This document shows positions 1 through 7,266 of a stretch of DNA of 64,000 nucleotides, in pieces (the stretch's first letter is position 1; every line of letters starts with the position of its first letter). Origin of the DNA: Pseudomonas solani (GTDB taxonomy: Bacteria > Pseudomonadota > Gammaproteobacteria > Pseudomonadales > Pseudomonadaceae); contig NZ_AP023081.1 in NCBI RefSeq assembly GCF_026072635.1, forward strand, positions 4,522,501 to 4,586,500, given 5' to 3'. The notes below the pieces were generated by a model. The model searched no databases. It had not been told where the DNA came from and worked only from the letters and a program-made list of their open reading frames with translations. Made by a program: the position numbers and the translations under genes.

Positions 1-1
1 G

Positions 2-757
2 CGCTTCGCCGGCGAGCATGCCGAGTGCGTGTTCATCAGCGGCAACAACCGCGAGGCCACCCGCGCCCAGGTGGACAAGGTGCGCGCCGCCGCCCAGGCC
101 GCCGGCCGCGATCCGCAGGCGGTGAAGGTGTTCATGGGCATCAGCGTGATCGTCGCGCCCACCGAGGCCGAGGCCCGCGCCAAGCACGCCGAGTACCTGG
201 CCTATGCCAGCGCCGAGGCGGGCGTTGCCCACTTCGCCAGTTCCACCGGCATCGACTTCGCCGAGTACGGCCTGGACGAGCCCATCCGTCCGCTGAAGAC
301 CAATGCCATCGAATCGGCCACCAACAAGCTGCGCGAGAACAGCCTGACCCGCCGCCAGCTCCTGGAGCAGCACGCCCTGGGCGGCCGCTACATCCTCCTG
401 GTGGGCTCGCCTACCCAGGTGGCCGACGAACTGCTGGCCTGGGTCGACGAGACCGGGCTCGACGGCTTCAACCTCACCCGCATCGTCACCCCCGAGAGCT
501 ACGCCGACTTCATCGACCTGGTGATCCCCGAGCTGCAGGCCCGCGGCGCCTACAAGACCGCGTATGCCGAAGGCACCCTGCGCCACAAGCTGTTCGGCGC
601 GGGTAACCACCTGCCGGCGGACCATCGGGGGCCCGTGTGGGAGCGAATTCATTCGCGAATCGGCCCGAAGGGGCGACCCCGGACTTCCAGGGGAAGGCTG
701 CGCCTTCCATCGCGAATGAATTCGCTCCCACGACCTGAACCCATTACCCAAGGATAG
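2..757 (+). CDS. LLM-class flavin-dependent monooxygenase, SnaA/NtaA/DszA type, 3' part
   Basis: The frame is open from the left edge, so this is the C-terminal part of a gene that begins outside the window. Its family uses FMNH2 and O2 to oxidise sulfones, nitrilotriacetate-like compounds or similar small molecules in the cytoplasm. Family-typical stretches are ALGGRYILLVGSP near residue 125 and the C-terminal GFNLTRIVTPESYADF. Family members usually stop soon after the FGAGNHLPADHRG region. Here the frame runs on for about 40 residues through an inverted intergenic repeat (637-731), so the last residues are repeat-encoded. The stop lies 5 bp before metQ, which suggests cotranscription with a sulfur-source importer. 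The substrate is unknown. Confidence 0.85.
   Translation, partial: RFAGEHAECVFISGNNREATRAQVDKVRAAAQAAGRDPQAVKVFMGISVIVAPTEAEARAKHAEYLAYASAEAGVAHFASSTGIDFAEYGLDEPIRPLKTNAIESATNKLRENSLTRRQLLEQHALGGRYILLVGSPTQVADELLAWVDETGLDGFNLTRIVTPESYADFIDLVIPELQARGAYKTAYAEGTLRHKLFGAGNHLPADHRGPVWERIHSRIGPKGRPRTSRGRLRLPSRMNSLPRPEPITQG
637..731. repeat. Inverted pair of the GTGGGAGCGAATTCATTCGC intergenic repeat
   Basis: The left arm at 637-660 and its reverse complement at 709-731 face each other across about 48 bp and could fold into a long hairpin. The same repeat recurs as an inverted pair at 1605-1699 and singly near 5760, 9500, 18200, 30040, 30230, 45570 and 46960. This copy lies inside the reading frame of the upstream monooxygenase. 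Confidence 0.85.
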
Positions 758-762
758 AAACC

Positions 763-1557
763 ATGCCCAGACACAGCCTCAAGACCCTTACCCTCGGCCT
801 GCTCCTGGCCACCGGCATCGCCCAGGCCGCCGAGCAGCCCCTGAAGGTGGGCACCACCGCCGCCTTCGCCCCGCCCCTGGAAGTGGCGGTGGAAGAAGCC
901 GCCAAGCAAGGCCTCAAGGTGGAGCTGGTGGAGTTCACCGACTGGAACACGCCGAACATCACCCTGGCCCACGGCGACATCGACGTGAACTACTTCCAGC
1001 ACACGCCCTTCCTGGAGAACGCCAACAAGGAAGGCGGCTTCGCCCTCAAGGCCTTCGCCCCCGGGGTGATCAACAACGTCGGCCTGTATTCGACCCAGTA
1101 CAAGGCCATCGCCGACCTACCCGAGGGCGCCAAGGTGGCCATCGCCAACGACCCCATCAACGGCGGTCGCGGCCTGCAGCTGCTGCAGAAGGCCGGGCTG
1201 CTCAAGCTCAAGGACGGCGTGGGCTACAAGGCGACCCTGGACGACATCATCGACAACCCCAAGCACATCGACATCATCGAGCTGGAAGCCGTGCAACTGG
1301 TGCGCGCCCTGGACGACGTCGACCTGGCCCAGGGCTACCCGCACTACATCCGCCTGGCCGGCACCCTCGACCCCAACAGCGCGCTGCTCTTCGACGGCAT
1401 CGAGAACAAGGAGTACGTCATCCAGTTCGTCACCCGTGGCGATTACCAGGACGACGGCCGCCTGGCGAAGTTCGTCGACGTCTACCAGCACTCGCCGCAA
1501 GTCCGCGCCGCCTTGGATAAGGCGCACGGAAGTTTGTACCAGCCCGGCTGGCAGTGA
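763..1557 (+). CDS. metQ: MetQ/NlpA-family ABC substrate-binding protein
   Basis: This is a 264-residue periplasmic binding protein of the NlpA (lipoprotein 9) family. It would present methionine or a related organosulfur compound to MetNI. A Sec signal peptide covers about residues 1-22 (LGLLLATGIAQA|AEQP). No lipobox cysteine is visible, so it may be soluble rather than a lipoprotein. Family signatures include KVGTTAAFAPPLEV, DVNYFQHTPFLENAN and IANDPINGGRGLQLL. AAGGAT lies 7 bp before the ATG and supports this start. The repeats at 1605-1794 separate it from metN. In P. aeruginosa a second, sulfur-starvation MetNIQ set lies near the msu genes, and this copy may be its counterpart; that parallel is from memory. 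Confidence 0.9.
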   Translation: MPRHSLKTLTLGLLLATGIAQAAEQPLKVGTTAAFAPPLEVAVEEAAKQGLKVELVEFTDWNTPNITLAHGDIDVNYFQHTPFLENANKEGGFALKAFAPGVINNVGLYSTQYKAIADLPEGAKVAIANDPINGGRGLQLLQKAGLLKLKDGVGYKATLDDIIDNPKHIDIIELEAVQLVRALDDVDLAQGYPHYIRLAGTLDPNSALLFDGIENKEYVIQFVTRGDYQDDGRLAKFVDVYQHSPQVRAALDKAHGSLYQPGWQ

Positions 1558-1604
1558 TGCCCCTGGAATCCAGGGCTACCGGAGGCACGGTGTCATTGCT
1601 GTTT

Positions 1605-1794
1605 GTGGGAGCGAATTCATTCGCGAAAGGAGCGCGCAGCGCTCCCCGGGCGGCCCTGGCAGTCCTTCGGCCTGCAATCGCGGATGAATCCGCTCCCACA
1701 GGTTCTGCGTCGCTCGGCCATTGGAAATCAGCGTGTAGCCCGGGCTTCAGCCCGGGAGCGGCGTGGATCATTCCCGGGCTGAAGCCCGGGCTAC
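1605..1794. repeat. Two inverted repeat pairs between metQ and metN
   Basis: The 290-bp gap holds an inverted pair of the GGGAGCGAATTCATTCGC family (arms 1605-1627 and 1677-1699). It also holds an inverted pair of a second palindromic repeat built on CCCGGGCTTCAGCCCGGG (1735-1756 and 1773-1794). The second family recurs at 45518-45535 and 56650-56671. Such hairpins can stabilise or attenuate the metQ-metN transcript; that role is inferred. Confidence 0.8.
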
Positions 1795-1847
1795 TGACTC
1801 CCAAGGCTCCTGTTTTCGGGCTTTAAACATATTTTCGAGAGGCCCTT

Positions 1848-2924
1848 ATGGTCAGTTTCAACCGCACTATCAGCCTGGACCTGCCGCACATCCGCCTGCT
1901 GGGGCTGGGCAAGGCCTACCAGGGCAACCAGGGGCCGGTGCAGGCGTTGCAGGGCATCGACCTGGAGATCCGCCGGGGCGAGGTGTTCGGCATCATCGGC
2001 CGCAGCGGCGCCGGCAAGTCGTCGCTGATCCGCACCCTCAACCGCCTGGAGAAGCCCTCGGTGGGCCAGGTGGTGATAGACGAGGAGGACATCGGCGCCT
2101 TCGACGAGAAGCAACTGGTGCTGCTGCGCCGGCGCGTCGGCATGATCTTCCAGCACTTCAACCTGATGTCGGCCAAGACCGTCTGGCAGAACGTCGCCCT
2201 GCCGCTGAAGGTGGCGGGCGTGGCCAAGGCCGATATCGGGCGCAAGGTCGGCGAACTGCTGGCCCTGGTGGGCCTGTCGGAGAAGCGCGACGCCTACCCG
2301 GCGCAGCTGTCCGGCGGGCAGAAGCAGCGCGTCGGCATCGCCCGGGCGCTGGTGCACCAGCCGGAGATCCTGCTCTGCGACGAGGCCACCTCGGCGCTGG
2401 ACCCGGAGAGCACCCAGTCGATCCTGGCGCTGCTGCGCGACATCAACAAACGCCTGGGCCTGACCATCGTGCTGATCACCCACGAGATGGGCGTGATCCG
2501 CGAAACCTGCGACCGCGTGGTGGTGCTGGAACGTGGCCGGGTGGTGGAGCAGGGCGAGGTGTGGCGGGTGTTCGGTGACCCGCAACATGAGGTCACCCGC
2601 ACCCTGCTGGGCACCCTGCGGCACGAGCTGCCGGACGACCTGCAAGGCCGCCTGGCCAGCGAGCCGGTACCCGGCGGCGACCTGCTGCTGGACCTGCACT
2701 TCACCGGCGCCAGCGGCCGCGAACCGGACCTGCTGGCCATCACCCAGGCCCTGGGCACGCGGGTGAGCCTGTTGCATGGCGGCATCGACCGCATCCAGGG
2801 CCGCGCCCAGGGGCACCTGCTGGTGCGCATCAGCGATGTGGGGCAGGGCGGTACCTGGGTGCTGGAGCAGGCCCACGGCCTGGCGGACAAGGCGGAGGTG
2901 CTCGGCTATGTCGCCCATGCTTGA
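1848..2924 (+). CDS. metN: MetN, methionine/organosulfur ABC importer ATPase
   Basis: This is a 358-residue cytoplasmic ATPase of the MetNIQ importer. The ABC domain (about residues 15-260) carries Walker A GRSGAGKSS, signature LSGGQKQRVGIA and Walker B ILLCDEATSALD. The H-loop His is in LITHEMG. A C-terminal NIL/ACT-like domain (about 265-345) senses the substrate in MetN of other bacteria and allows trans-inhibition. It overlaps metI by 17 bp, which implies translational coupling. Length is normal for the family. Confidence 0.93.
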   Translation: MVSFNRTISLDLPHIRLLGLGKAYQGNQGPVQALQGIDLEIRRGEVFGIIGRSGAGKSSLIRTLNRLEKPSVGQVVIDEEDIGAFDEKQLVLLRRRVGMIFQHFNLMSAKTVWQNVALPLKVAGVAKADIGRKVGELLALVGLSEKRDAYPAQLSGGQKQRVGIARALVHQPEILLCDEATSALDPESTQSILALLRDINKRLGLTIVLITHEMGVIRETCDRVVVLERGRVVEQGEVWRVFGDPQHEVTRTLLGTLRHELPDDLQGRLASEPVPGGDLLLDLHFTGASGREPDLLAITQALGTRVSLLHGGIDRIQGRAQGHLLVRISDVGQGGTWVLEQAHGLADKAEVLGYVAHA

Positions 2925-3558
2925 TCGCCTGCTGCAGGGCATTCTCGACACGCTGCTGATGATCGGCGCCTCGTCGCTGATCGTGTTCCTGGTGGGCATC
3001 CCCCTGGCGCTGGTGCTGGTCACCACGGGCCCGGGCGGGATCTTCGAGGCGCGTGCGCTCAACCGTTCGCTGGGCAGCGTGGTCAACGTGCTGCGCTCGA
3101 TCCCTTTCCTGATCCTGATGGTGGCGCTGATCCCCTTCACCCGGCTGATCGTCGGCACCAGCTACGGCGTCTGGGCCGCGGTGGTGCCGCTGACCATCGC
3201 CGCCACGCCCTTCTTCGCGCGCATCGCCGAGGTGAGCCTGCGCGAGGTGGATTTCGGCCTGGTGGAAGCGGCCCAGGCGATGGGCTGCCAGCGCCGCCAC
3301 ATCATCTGGAACGTGCTGCTGCCCGAGGCGCGCCCGGGCATCGTCGGCGGCTTCACCATCACCCTGGTGACCATGATCAACTCCTCGGCCATGGCCGGCG
3401 CCATTGGCGCAGGCGGGCTGGGCGACCTGGCGTATCGCTACGGCTACCAGCGCTTCGACACGCAGATCATGCTCACGGTGATCATCCTGCTGGTGGTGCT
3501 GGTGACGCTGATCCAGTTTGGTGGGGATCGGCTGGCGCGACTGCTCAACAAGCGCTAG
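2908..3558 (+). CDS. metI: MetI, methionine/organosulfur ABC importer permease
   Basis: This is a 216-residue inner-membrane permease with about five transmembrane helices. The EAA loop (EAAQAMGCQRRHIIWNVLLPE) contacts MetN. The chosen ATG at 2908 has GGAGG 9 bp upstream and gives the usual MetI length; an ATG nine bases downstream is the alternative. It is encoded in overlap with the end of metN and ends the transcription unit, facing a small gene on the other strand. Confidence 0.92.
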   Translation: MSPMLDRLLQGILDTLLMIGASSLIVFLVGIPLALVLVTTGPGGIFEARALNRSLGSVVNVLRSIPFLILMVALIPFTRLIVGTSYGVWAAVVPLTIAATPFFARIAEVSLREVDFGLVEAAQAMGCQRRHIIWNVLLPEARPGIVGGFTITLVTMINSSAMAGAIGAGGLGDLAYRYGYQRFDTQIMLTVIILLVVLVTLIQFGGDRLARLLNKR

Positions 3559-3597
3559 AAAAACTGACTGCGTTGCCGCTGCGGCGTTGAGCGGTTG

Positions 3598-3750
3598 CTA
3601 GCCGGGCGAGGGCTCCTCGGGGACCTCGCGCTTCACGTAGCGATGGGCGCCGCAGCGTGTGCAGCGTTGACAGAGCATGGGCTCGGCGCCCACGTCGGTT
3701 TCGTGTCCTTCGGTCCAGCTGCATCCGAACAGAAAACAATGGAGTCGCAT
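3598..3750 (-). CDS. 50-residue zinc-ribbon-like microprotein
   Basis: This short gene begins MRLHCFLFGCSW and carries C27-x2-C30-x2-C33 (CQRCTRCG) after Cys5 and Cys10, a pattern typical of small metal-binding ribbons. GGGAGGT ends 3 bp before the ATG, an unusually strong ribosome-binding site. Codons end in G or C as in the neighbours. I recall small proteins of this look in pseudomonads with no assigned function. It is convergent with metI and about 160 bp from the end of the LysR-type gene. The coding call rests on the start signal, Cys pattern and codon use. Confidence 0.7.
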   Translation of the reverse strand: MRLHCFLFGCSWTEGHETDVGAEPMLCQRCTRCGAHRYVKREVPEEPSPG

Positions 3751-3912
3751 GTAACCTCCCGGGGCTCGCCCCGTTCAACCAGGCAGGGGTTGGGGTGCAG
3801 TGCATGCGCCTTGTTGTTGTGCGTGTCGGCCAGGGGAGCATCCGCGCTGCGGTCTAGAGCGGACAACCTAAATTGCCGCCGCGGGCGATCCGCCATTTCA
3901 GGGTGTTGCGCA

Positions 3913-4812
3913 TCAGCGGTTCCTCTCGCGGTCCAGCAGGCCTTCCAGCCAGTCGATGAAGGCCCGCACGCGGCGGGGCAGGTGGCGGTGGGCGTAGAGC
4001 AGGTTGAGCGCCAGGGGCGGCGCCGGGTAGCCGGGCAGCAGCTCCACCAGGGCGCCGCTGGCCAGGTGCTCGCGCAGGCCCATGCGCGGCGCCTGGATCA
4101 GCCCCAGGCCGCCGAGGCAGGCGCCCTCGTAGGCATCGGCGTTGTTCACCGTGAGGTTGCCGGCCATGGGCACCTGGTGGACCTTGCCGCCCATCAGGTA
4201 CTCGAAGCCGTCGGGCCGCGCGCCGAGCACCGGCAGGTAGTGCACCAGGCGGTGCCGGGCGAGGTCGTCGAGGCTGTGCGGCGTGCCGTGGCGGGCCAGG
4301 TACTCGGGGCTCGCGCAGTTGACCATGGGCATGGCGCCGAGGGAGCGCGCCACCAGGGTCTCGTCCACCAGGTTGCCGGCGCGCAGCACGCAGTCGAAGC
4401 CCTCGCGCACCAGGTCGACGCGGCGGTCGGTGCCGCTCAGCTCCAGCTCCAGGCCCGGGTGGGCGTCGAGGAACTCCCCCAGGTGCGGCATCACCAACTG
4501 GCGGGCGATGCGGCTGGGCATGTCCACCCGCAGGCGCCCGGCGAGCACTTCGCCGTCCTGGCGGAACATGCCTTCCAGCTCGTCCATCTGCGCCAGCAGC
4601 GCCTTGCAGCGTTCATACAGCGCCAGGCCATCCTGGGTCGCCTGCACCTTGCGCGTGGTGCGTTGCAGCAGGCGCGCGCCCAGCAACTGCTCCAGCGCCT
4701 GCACCTGCTCGGAGACGCTGGAGCGGGGCAGGCCGAGGCTTTCCCCGGCCTGGGTGAAGCTGGACAGCTCGGTGACCCGGGCGAAGGTACGCAACAGCTC
4801 GAGCTTGTTCAT
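3913..4812 (-). CDS. LysR-family transcriptional regulator
   Basis: This is a 299-residue LTTR. The N-terminal winged helix (residues 1-60: TELSSFTQAGESLGLPRSSVSEQVQALEQLLG) is followed by a linker helix and the effector-binding domain with CASPEYLARHGTP. It is divergent from an SDR gene with 115 bp between the starts, the classic arrangement for a LysR regulator controlling its neighbour. No inducer can be read from the sequence. Confidence 0.9.
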   Translation of the reverse strand: MNKLELLRTFARVTELSSFTQAGESLGLPRSSVSEQVQALEQLLGARLLQRTTRKVQATQDGLALYERCKALLAQMDELEGMFRQDGEVLAGRLRVDMPSRIARQLVMPHLGEFLDAHPGLELELSGTDRRVDLVREGFDCVLRAGNLVDETLVARSLGAMPMVNCASPEYLARHGTPHSLDDLARHRLVHYLPVLGARPDGFEYLMGGKVHQVPMAGNLTVNNADAYEGACLGGLGLIQAPRMGLREHLASGALVELLPGYPAPPLALNLLYAHRHLPRRVRAFIDWLEGLLDRERNR

Positions 4813-4841
4813 GGCCCGTTTCCATTTGTTCGGTTGAGGCG

Positions 4842-4877
4842 ATCAGTATTTCCGATTTCGCGGCGTTTATCAGTATT
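4842..4877. promoter_or_regulatory. Direct repeat in the LysR-SDR divergent promoter
   Basis: ATCAGTATT occurs at 4842-4850 and again at 4869-4877, a 27-bp spacing, inside the shared promoter region. It is a candidate operator for the divergently encoded LysR protein. The assignment is inferred from position alone. Confidence 0.4.
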
Positions 4878-4927
4878 CGGCCGGACAATAAGCTGACTCC
4901 ACTTCCAACCCCCTTAGGAGCTCCACC

Positions 4928-5686
4928 ATGACCCGCAAGATCGCACTCATCACCGGCGCCAGCCGTGGCCTCGGCAAGAACGCTGCCCTGCACCTGGCGG
5001 CCCAGGGCGTCGACATCATCGGCACCTACCACAGCAAGGCCGACGAAGCCCAGGCCGTGGCCCGCGAAGTGGAGCGCCTCGGTGGCCGCGCCCGCATGCT
5101 GCGCCTGGACGTGAGCGACAGCACGGGCTTCGGCACCTTCGCCGCCCAGGTGAGCGAGACCCTGCAGCAGGCGTTCGGCCGCGAGACCTTCGATTTCCTG
5201 GTGAACAACGCCGGCATCGGCATCCACGCCAGCTGCGCCGAAACCACCGAGGAGCAGTTCGACACCCTGGTGAACATCCAGCTCAAGGGGCCGTTCTTCC
5301 TCACCCAGAAACTGCTGCCGGTGCTGGCCGACGGCGGCCGCATCATCAACATCTCCACCGGGCTGGCACGCTTCTCCCTGCCGGGCTACGGCGCCTACGC
5401 GGCGATGAAGGGCGGCATCGAGGTGTGGACCCGCTACCTGGCCAAGGAGCTGGGCCCGCGCGGCATCACCGTCAACGTGCTGGCCCCCGGCGCCATCGAG
5501 ACCGATTTCGGCGGCGGCGTGGTGCGCGACAACAGCCAGGTCAACGACTTCATCGCCGGCAACACTGCCCTGGGCCGCGTCGGCCTGCCGGACGACATCG
5601 GCGGCGCCATCGCCATGCTCCTCTCCGACGGCGGCCGCTGGGTCACCGGCCAGCGCATCGAAGCCTCGGGCGGCATGTTCCTCTGA
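4928..5686 (+). CDS. SDR-family NAD(P)-dependent oxidoreductase
   Basis: This is a 252-residue short-chain dehydrogenase with a Rossmann fold. It has the cofactor motif TGASRGLG (residues 10-17), NNAG near 96, a serine in INISTG near 145 and the YxxxK pair in YGAYAAMKGG. The LAPGAIETDFGGG segment follows. It resembles FabG-like 3-oxoacyl reductases, but many SDRs act on other alcohols or ketones. AGGAG lies 7 bp upstream of the ATG. Control by the divergent LysR regulator is likely. Confidence 0.9.
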   Translation: MTRKIALITGASRGLGKNAALHLAAQGVDIIGTYHSKADEAQAVAREVERLGGRARMLRLDVSDSTGFGTFAAQVSETLQQAFGRETFDFLVNNAGIGIHASCAETTEEQFDTLVNIQLKGPFFLTQKLLPVLADGGRIINISTGLARFSLPGYGAYAAMKGGIEVWTRYLAKELGPRGITVNVLAPGAIETDFGGGVVRDNSQVNDFIAGNTALGRVGLPDDIGGAIAMLLSDGGRWVTGQRIEASGGMFL

Positions 5687-5891
5687 TCGCCCGCAGGGCG
5701 GGTGAAACCCGCGTGGCCGATGCACGGCGGCGTCGGGTTGCACCCGACCTACAGGCCCGGTGGGAGCGAATTCATTCGCGATCGAAGACCAGCGGCTGCG
5801 TTTCTGGACACCCGGGCGGCGGTCACAGGCAAGTCCGCGCCGGGCATCCTGCCTATGGTGGCCGCTCGATTCCGCCAAGCATGGAGCTCAC

Positions 5892-6236
5892 ATGTCCGAT
5901 TTCATCACCGTCCTGCGCGAAACCTGCCCCGTCCCCGTGGTCGACGCCACCAAGTGGAAGCGCATCGGCGGCGACCCGCACACGGTCAACCTCAACGCCT
6001 ACCTCTCGGCCGACGGCAGCAAGATCATGGGCACCTGGATCTGCACCCCCGGCAAATTCGAGGTGAACTACGAGAAGTGGGAGTTCTGCCACTTCCTCGA
6101 GGGCTACTGCATCATCACCCCGGAAGGCGAAGCGCCGGTGCACCTGCGCGGCGGCGACGTCTTCGTCATCGAGCCCGGCATGAAAGGCACCTGGGAAGTG
6201 GTGGAGACGGTGCGCAAGTACTTCGTCTTCGCCTGA
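5892..6236 (+). CDS. Cupin-domain protein (DUF861/COG3450 type)
   Basis: This is a 114-residue single-cupin protein. The two cupin motifs are seen around FEVNYEKWEFCHFLEGYC and LRGGDVFVIEPGMKGTWEV. Proteins of this type bind a metal or small ligand and are often annotated as ureidoglycine aminohydrolase-like, but function is not predictable. GGAG at 5883-5886 supports the ATG. It stands alone between repeats and is followed by a palindrome that may terminate it. Confidence 0.82.
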   Translation: MSDFITVLRETCPVPVVDATKWKRIGGDPHTVNLNAYLSADGSKIMGTWICTPGKFEVNYEKWEFCHFLEGYCIITPEGEAPVHLRGGDVFVIEPGMKGTWEVVETVRKYFVFA

Positions 6237-6249
6237 TCGCGAAAACGAT

Positions 6250-6269
6250 GGGTGCCATGCATGGCACCC
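6250..6269 (+). terminator. Palindromic terminator candidate after the cupin gene
   Basis: GGGTGCCATGCATGGCACCC is a perfect palindrome 13 bp after the cupin stop. It lacks a strong T-run, so termination is only probable. Confidence 0.4.
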
Positions 6270-6637
6270 AGCTTCCCGGTGTGTAGGGTGGATGACGCTC
6301 TTCTCATCCACCAAGCGGAGCCCCAATGGGCGTAAGGGCCGGGCGGCGTTCCGCTTCAGCCCACCGCTCTTCTTCGCCGGCTGCCTCAACATCCTTCGAT
6401 CATCTTGAGATGTGGGTGCGCACCCTCTTCTCGGTGCGCGCAGCACACCCTACGACGGGGCTGCAAGCTGTTCGTAGGATGGGGCGGGCGGTGTTCCGCG
6501 AGCTCCGCGAAACCCATCATTGCGGTGATTGGCGCGCACGGGCCTGCATCGTTGCGTTGGGCCTCGCTGCGCTCGGCGCCAACCTACGCCGATCCACGGC
6601 ACCATCCTTTCCAGCTTCCCGCCGCTTTCCTGCGAGC

Positions 6638-6664
6638 AAAAAAAGACCGTCGAAGTCGACGGTC
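6638..6664 (-). terminator. Rho-independent terminator of the molybdopterin-fold/TonB unit
   Basis: The stem GACCGTCGA/TCGACGGTC (6645-6664) is followed, reading on the minus strand, by a run of seven T residues (6638-6644). It sits about 58 bp beyond the stop of the minus-strand gene ending at 6722. Confidence 0.85.
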
Positions 6665-6721
6665 TGAAAGGGATGGAGGCCTTGCTGCGGGGTCGGGCCT
6701 CCACCGAGCCCTGGGGTTGAA

Positions 6722-7264
6722 TTACTGCGGTACGGTTTTCAATTCGATGCTTTTCAGCCATTTCACGTGGCGCGGGCCGGCGTGGCGGTCGCAGCCGGAG
6801 ACCAGAGCGATGCGCCCGGATTCCGGTGGCAGCGCCTCGCCGTGCTGGGCGTAGACCACCAGCACGCCGTCGCCGATCTGGGTGTTGAGCAGTTCGTTCC
6901 AGCTGAACAGCGCGATATAGGCGTCGCTGGCATGGGCGATGACGTAGGCGCGTTTCCAGCCCTTGGGGTCGTCGCCGGCCAGCGCGGCCTTCTGCACCAG
7001 TTCGCGCAGCAGCACGCCGCGGTAGTCCTTGTACTCGGCGTTGGCCACGTCGCCACCGCAGGCCGCAGCCACGGCCTTGTAGTCGTAGGAGGGCAGGCGC
7101 TTGAGGTCGTCGATCGTGAAGCGCAGCGGGTTCTGCACCTCGCCGGTCATTTCCAGGGTTTCGGTCACGTAGGTGCTGGGGTCGTCGGGGACGAATTCGG
7201 CGGCGTGCAGCACCGGGCTCAACAGGGCCAGCAGGGCGATGCGCAGGTTAAGTCTCAGGTCCAT
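6722..7264 (-). CDS. Periplasmic molybdopterin-dependent oxidoreductase-fold (SUOX-like) protein
   Basis: This is a 180-residue secreted protein with a signal peptide (IALLALLSPVLHA|AEF). The rest matches the small sulfite-oxidase-fold family: EMTGEVQNPLRFTIDDLKRLP, then AAACGGDVANAEYKDYRGVLLRELV, where the Cys is at the position of the molybdenum-ligand Cys in larger relatives. GRIALVSGCDRHAGPRHVKWLKSIEL closes the fold. Stand-alone proteins of this size may bind molybdopterin cofactor or be degenerate carriers. It directly follows a TonB receptor (2-bp gap), so the two are cotranscribed. Candidate ModE-like sites upstream of the pair support a molybdenum connection. Confidence 0.8.
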   Translation of the reverse strand: MDLRLNLRIALLALLSPVLHAAEFVPDDPSTYVTETLEMTGEVQNPLRFTIDDLKRLPSYDYKAVAAACGGDVANAEYKDYRGVLLRELVQKAALAGDDPKGWKRAYVIAHASDAYIALFSWNELLNTQIGDGVLVVYAQHGEALPPESGRIALVSGCDRHAGPRHVKWLKSIELKTVPQ

Positions 7265-7266
7265 GG

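Larger units (their letters stand above)
6237..6721. other. Gene-free gap with repeats
   Basis: The gap holds a perfect 20-bp palindrome (6250-6269, GGGTGCC arms), one copy of the GTAGGGTGGATGACGCTC repeat starting near 6283, one copy of the AGGATGGGGCGGGCGGTGTT repeat near 6476, and the terminator of the next gene. I see no convincing coding region. Confidence 0.7.
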
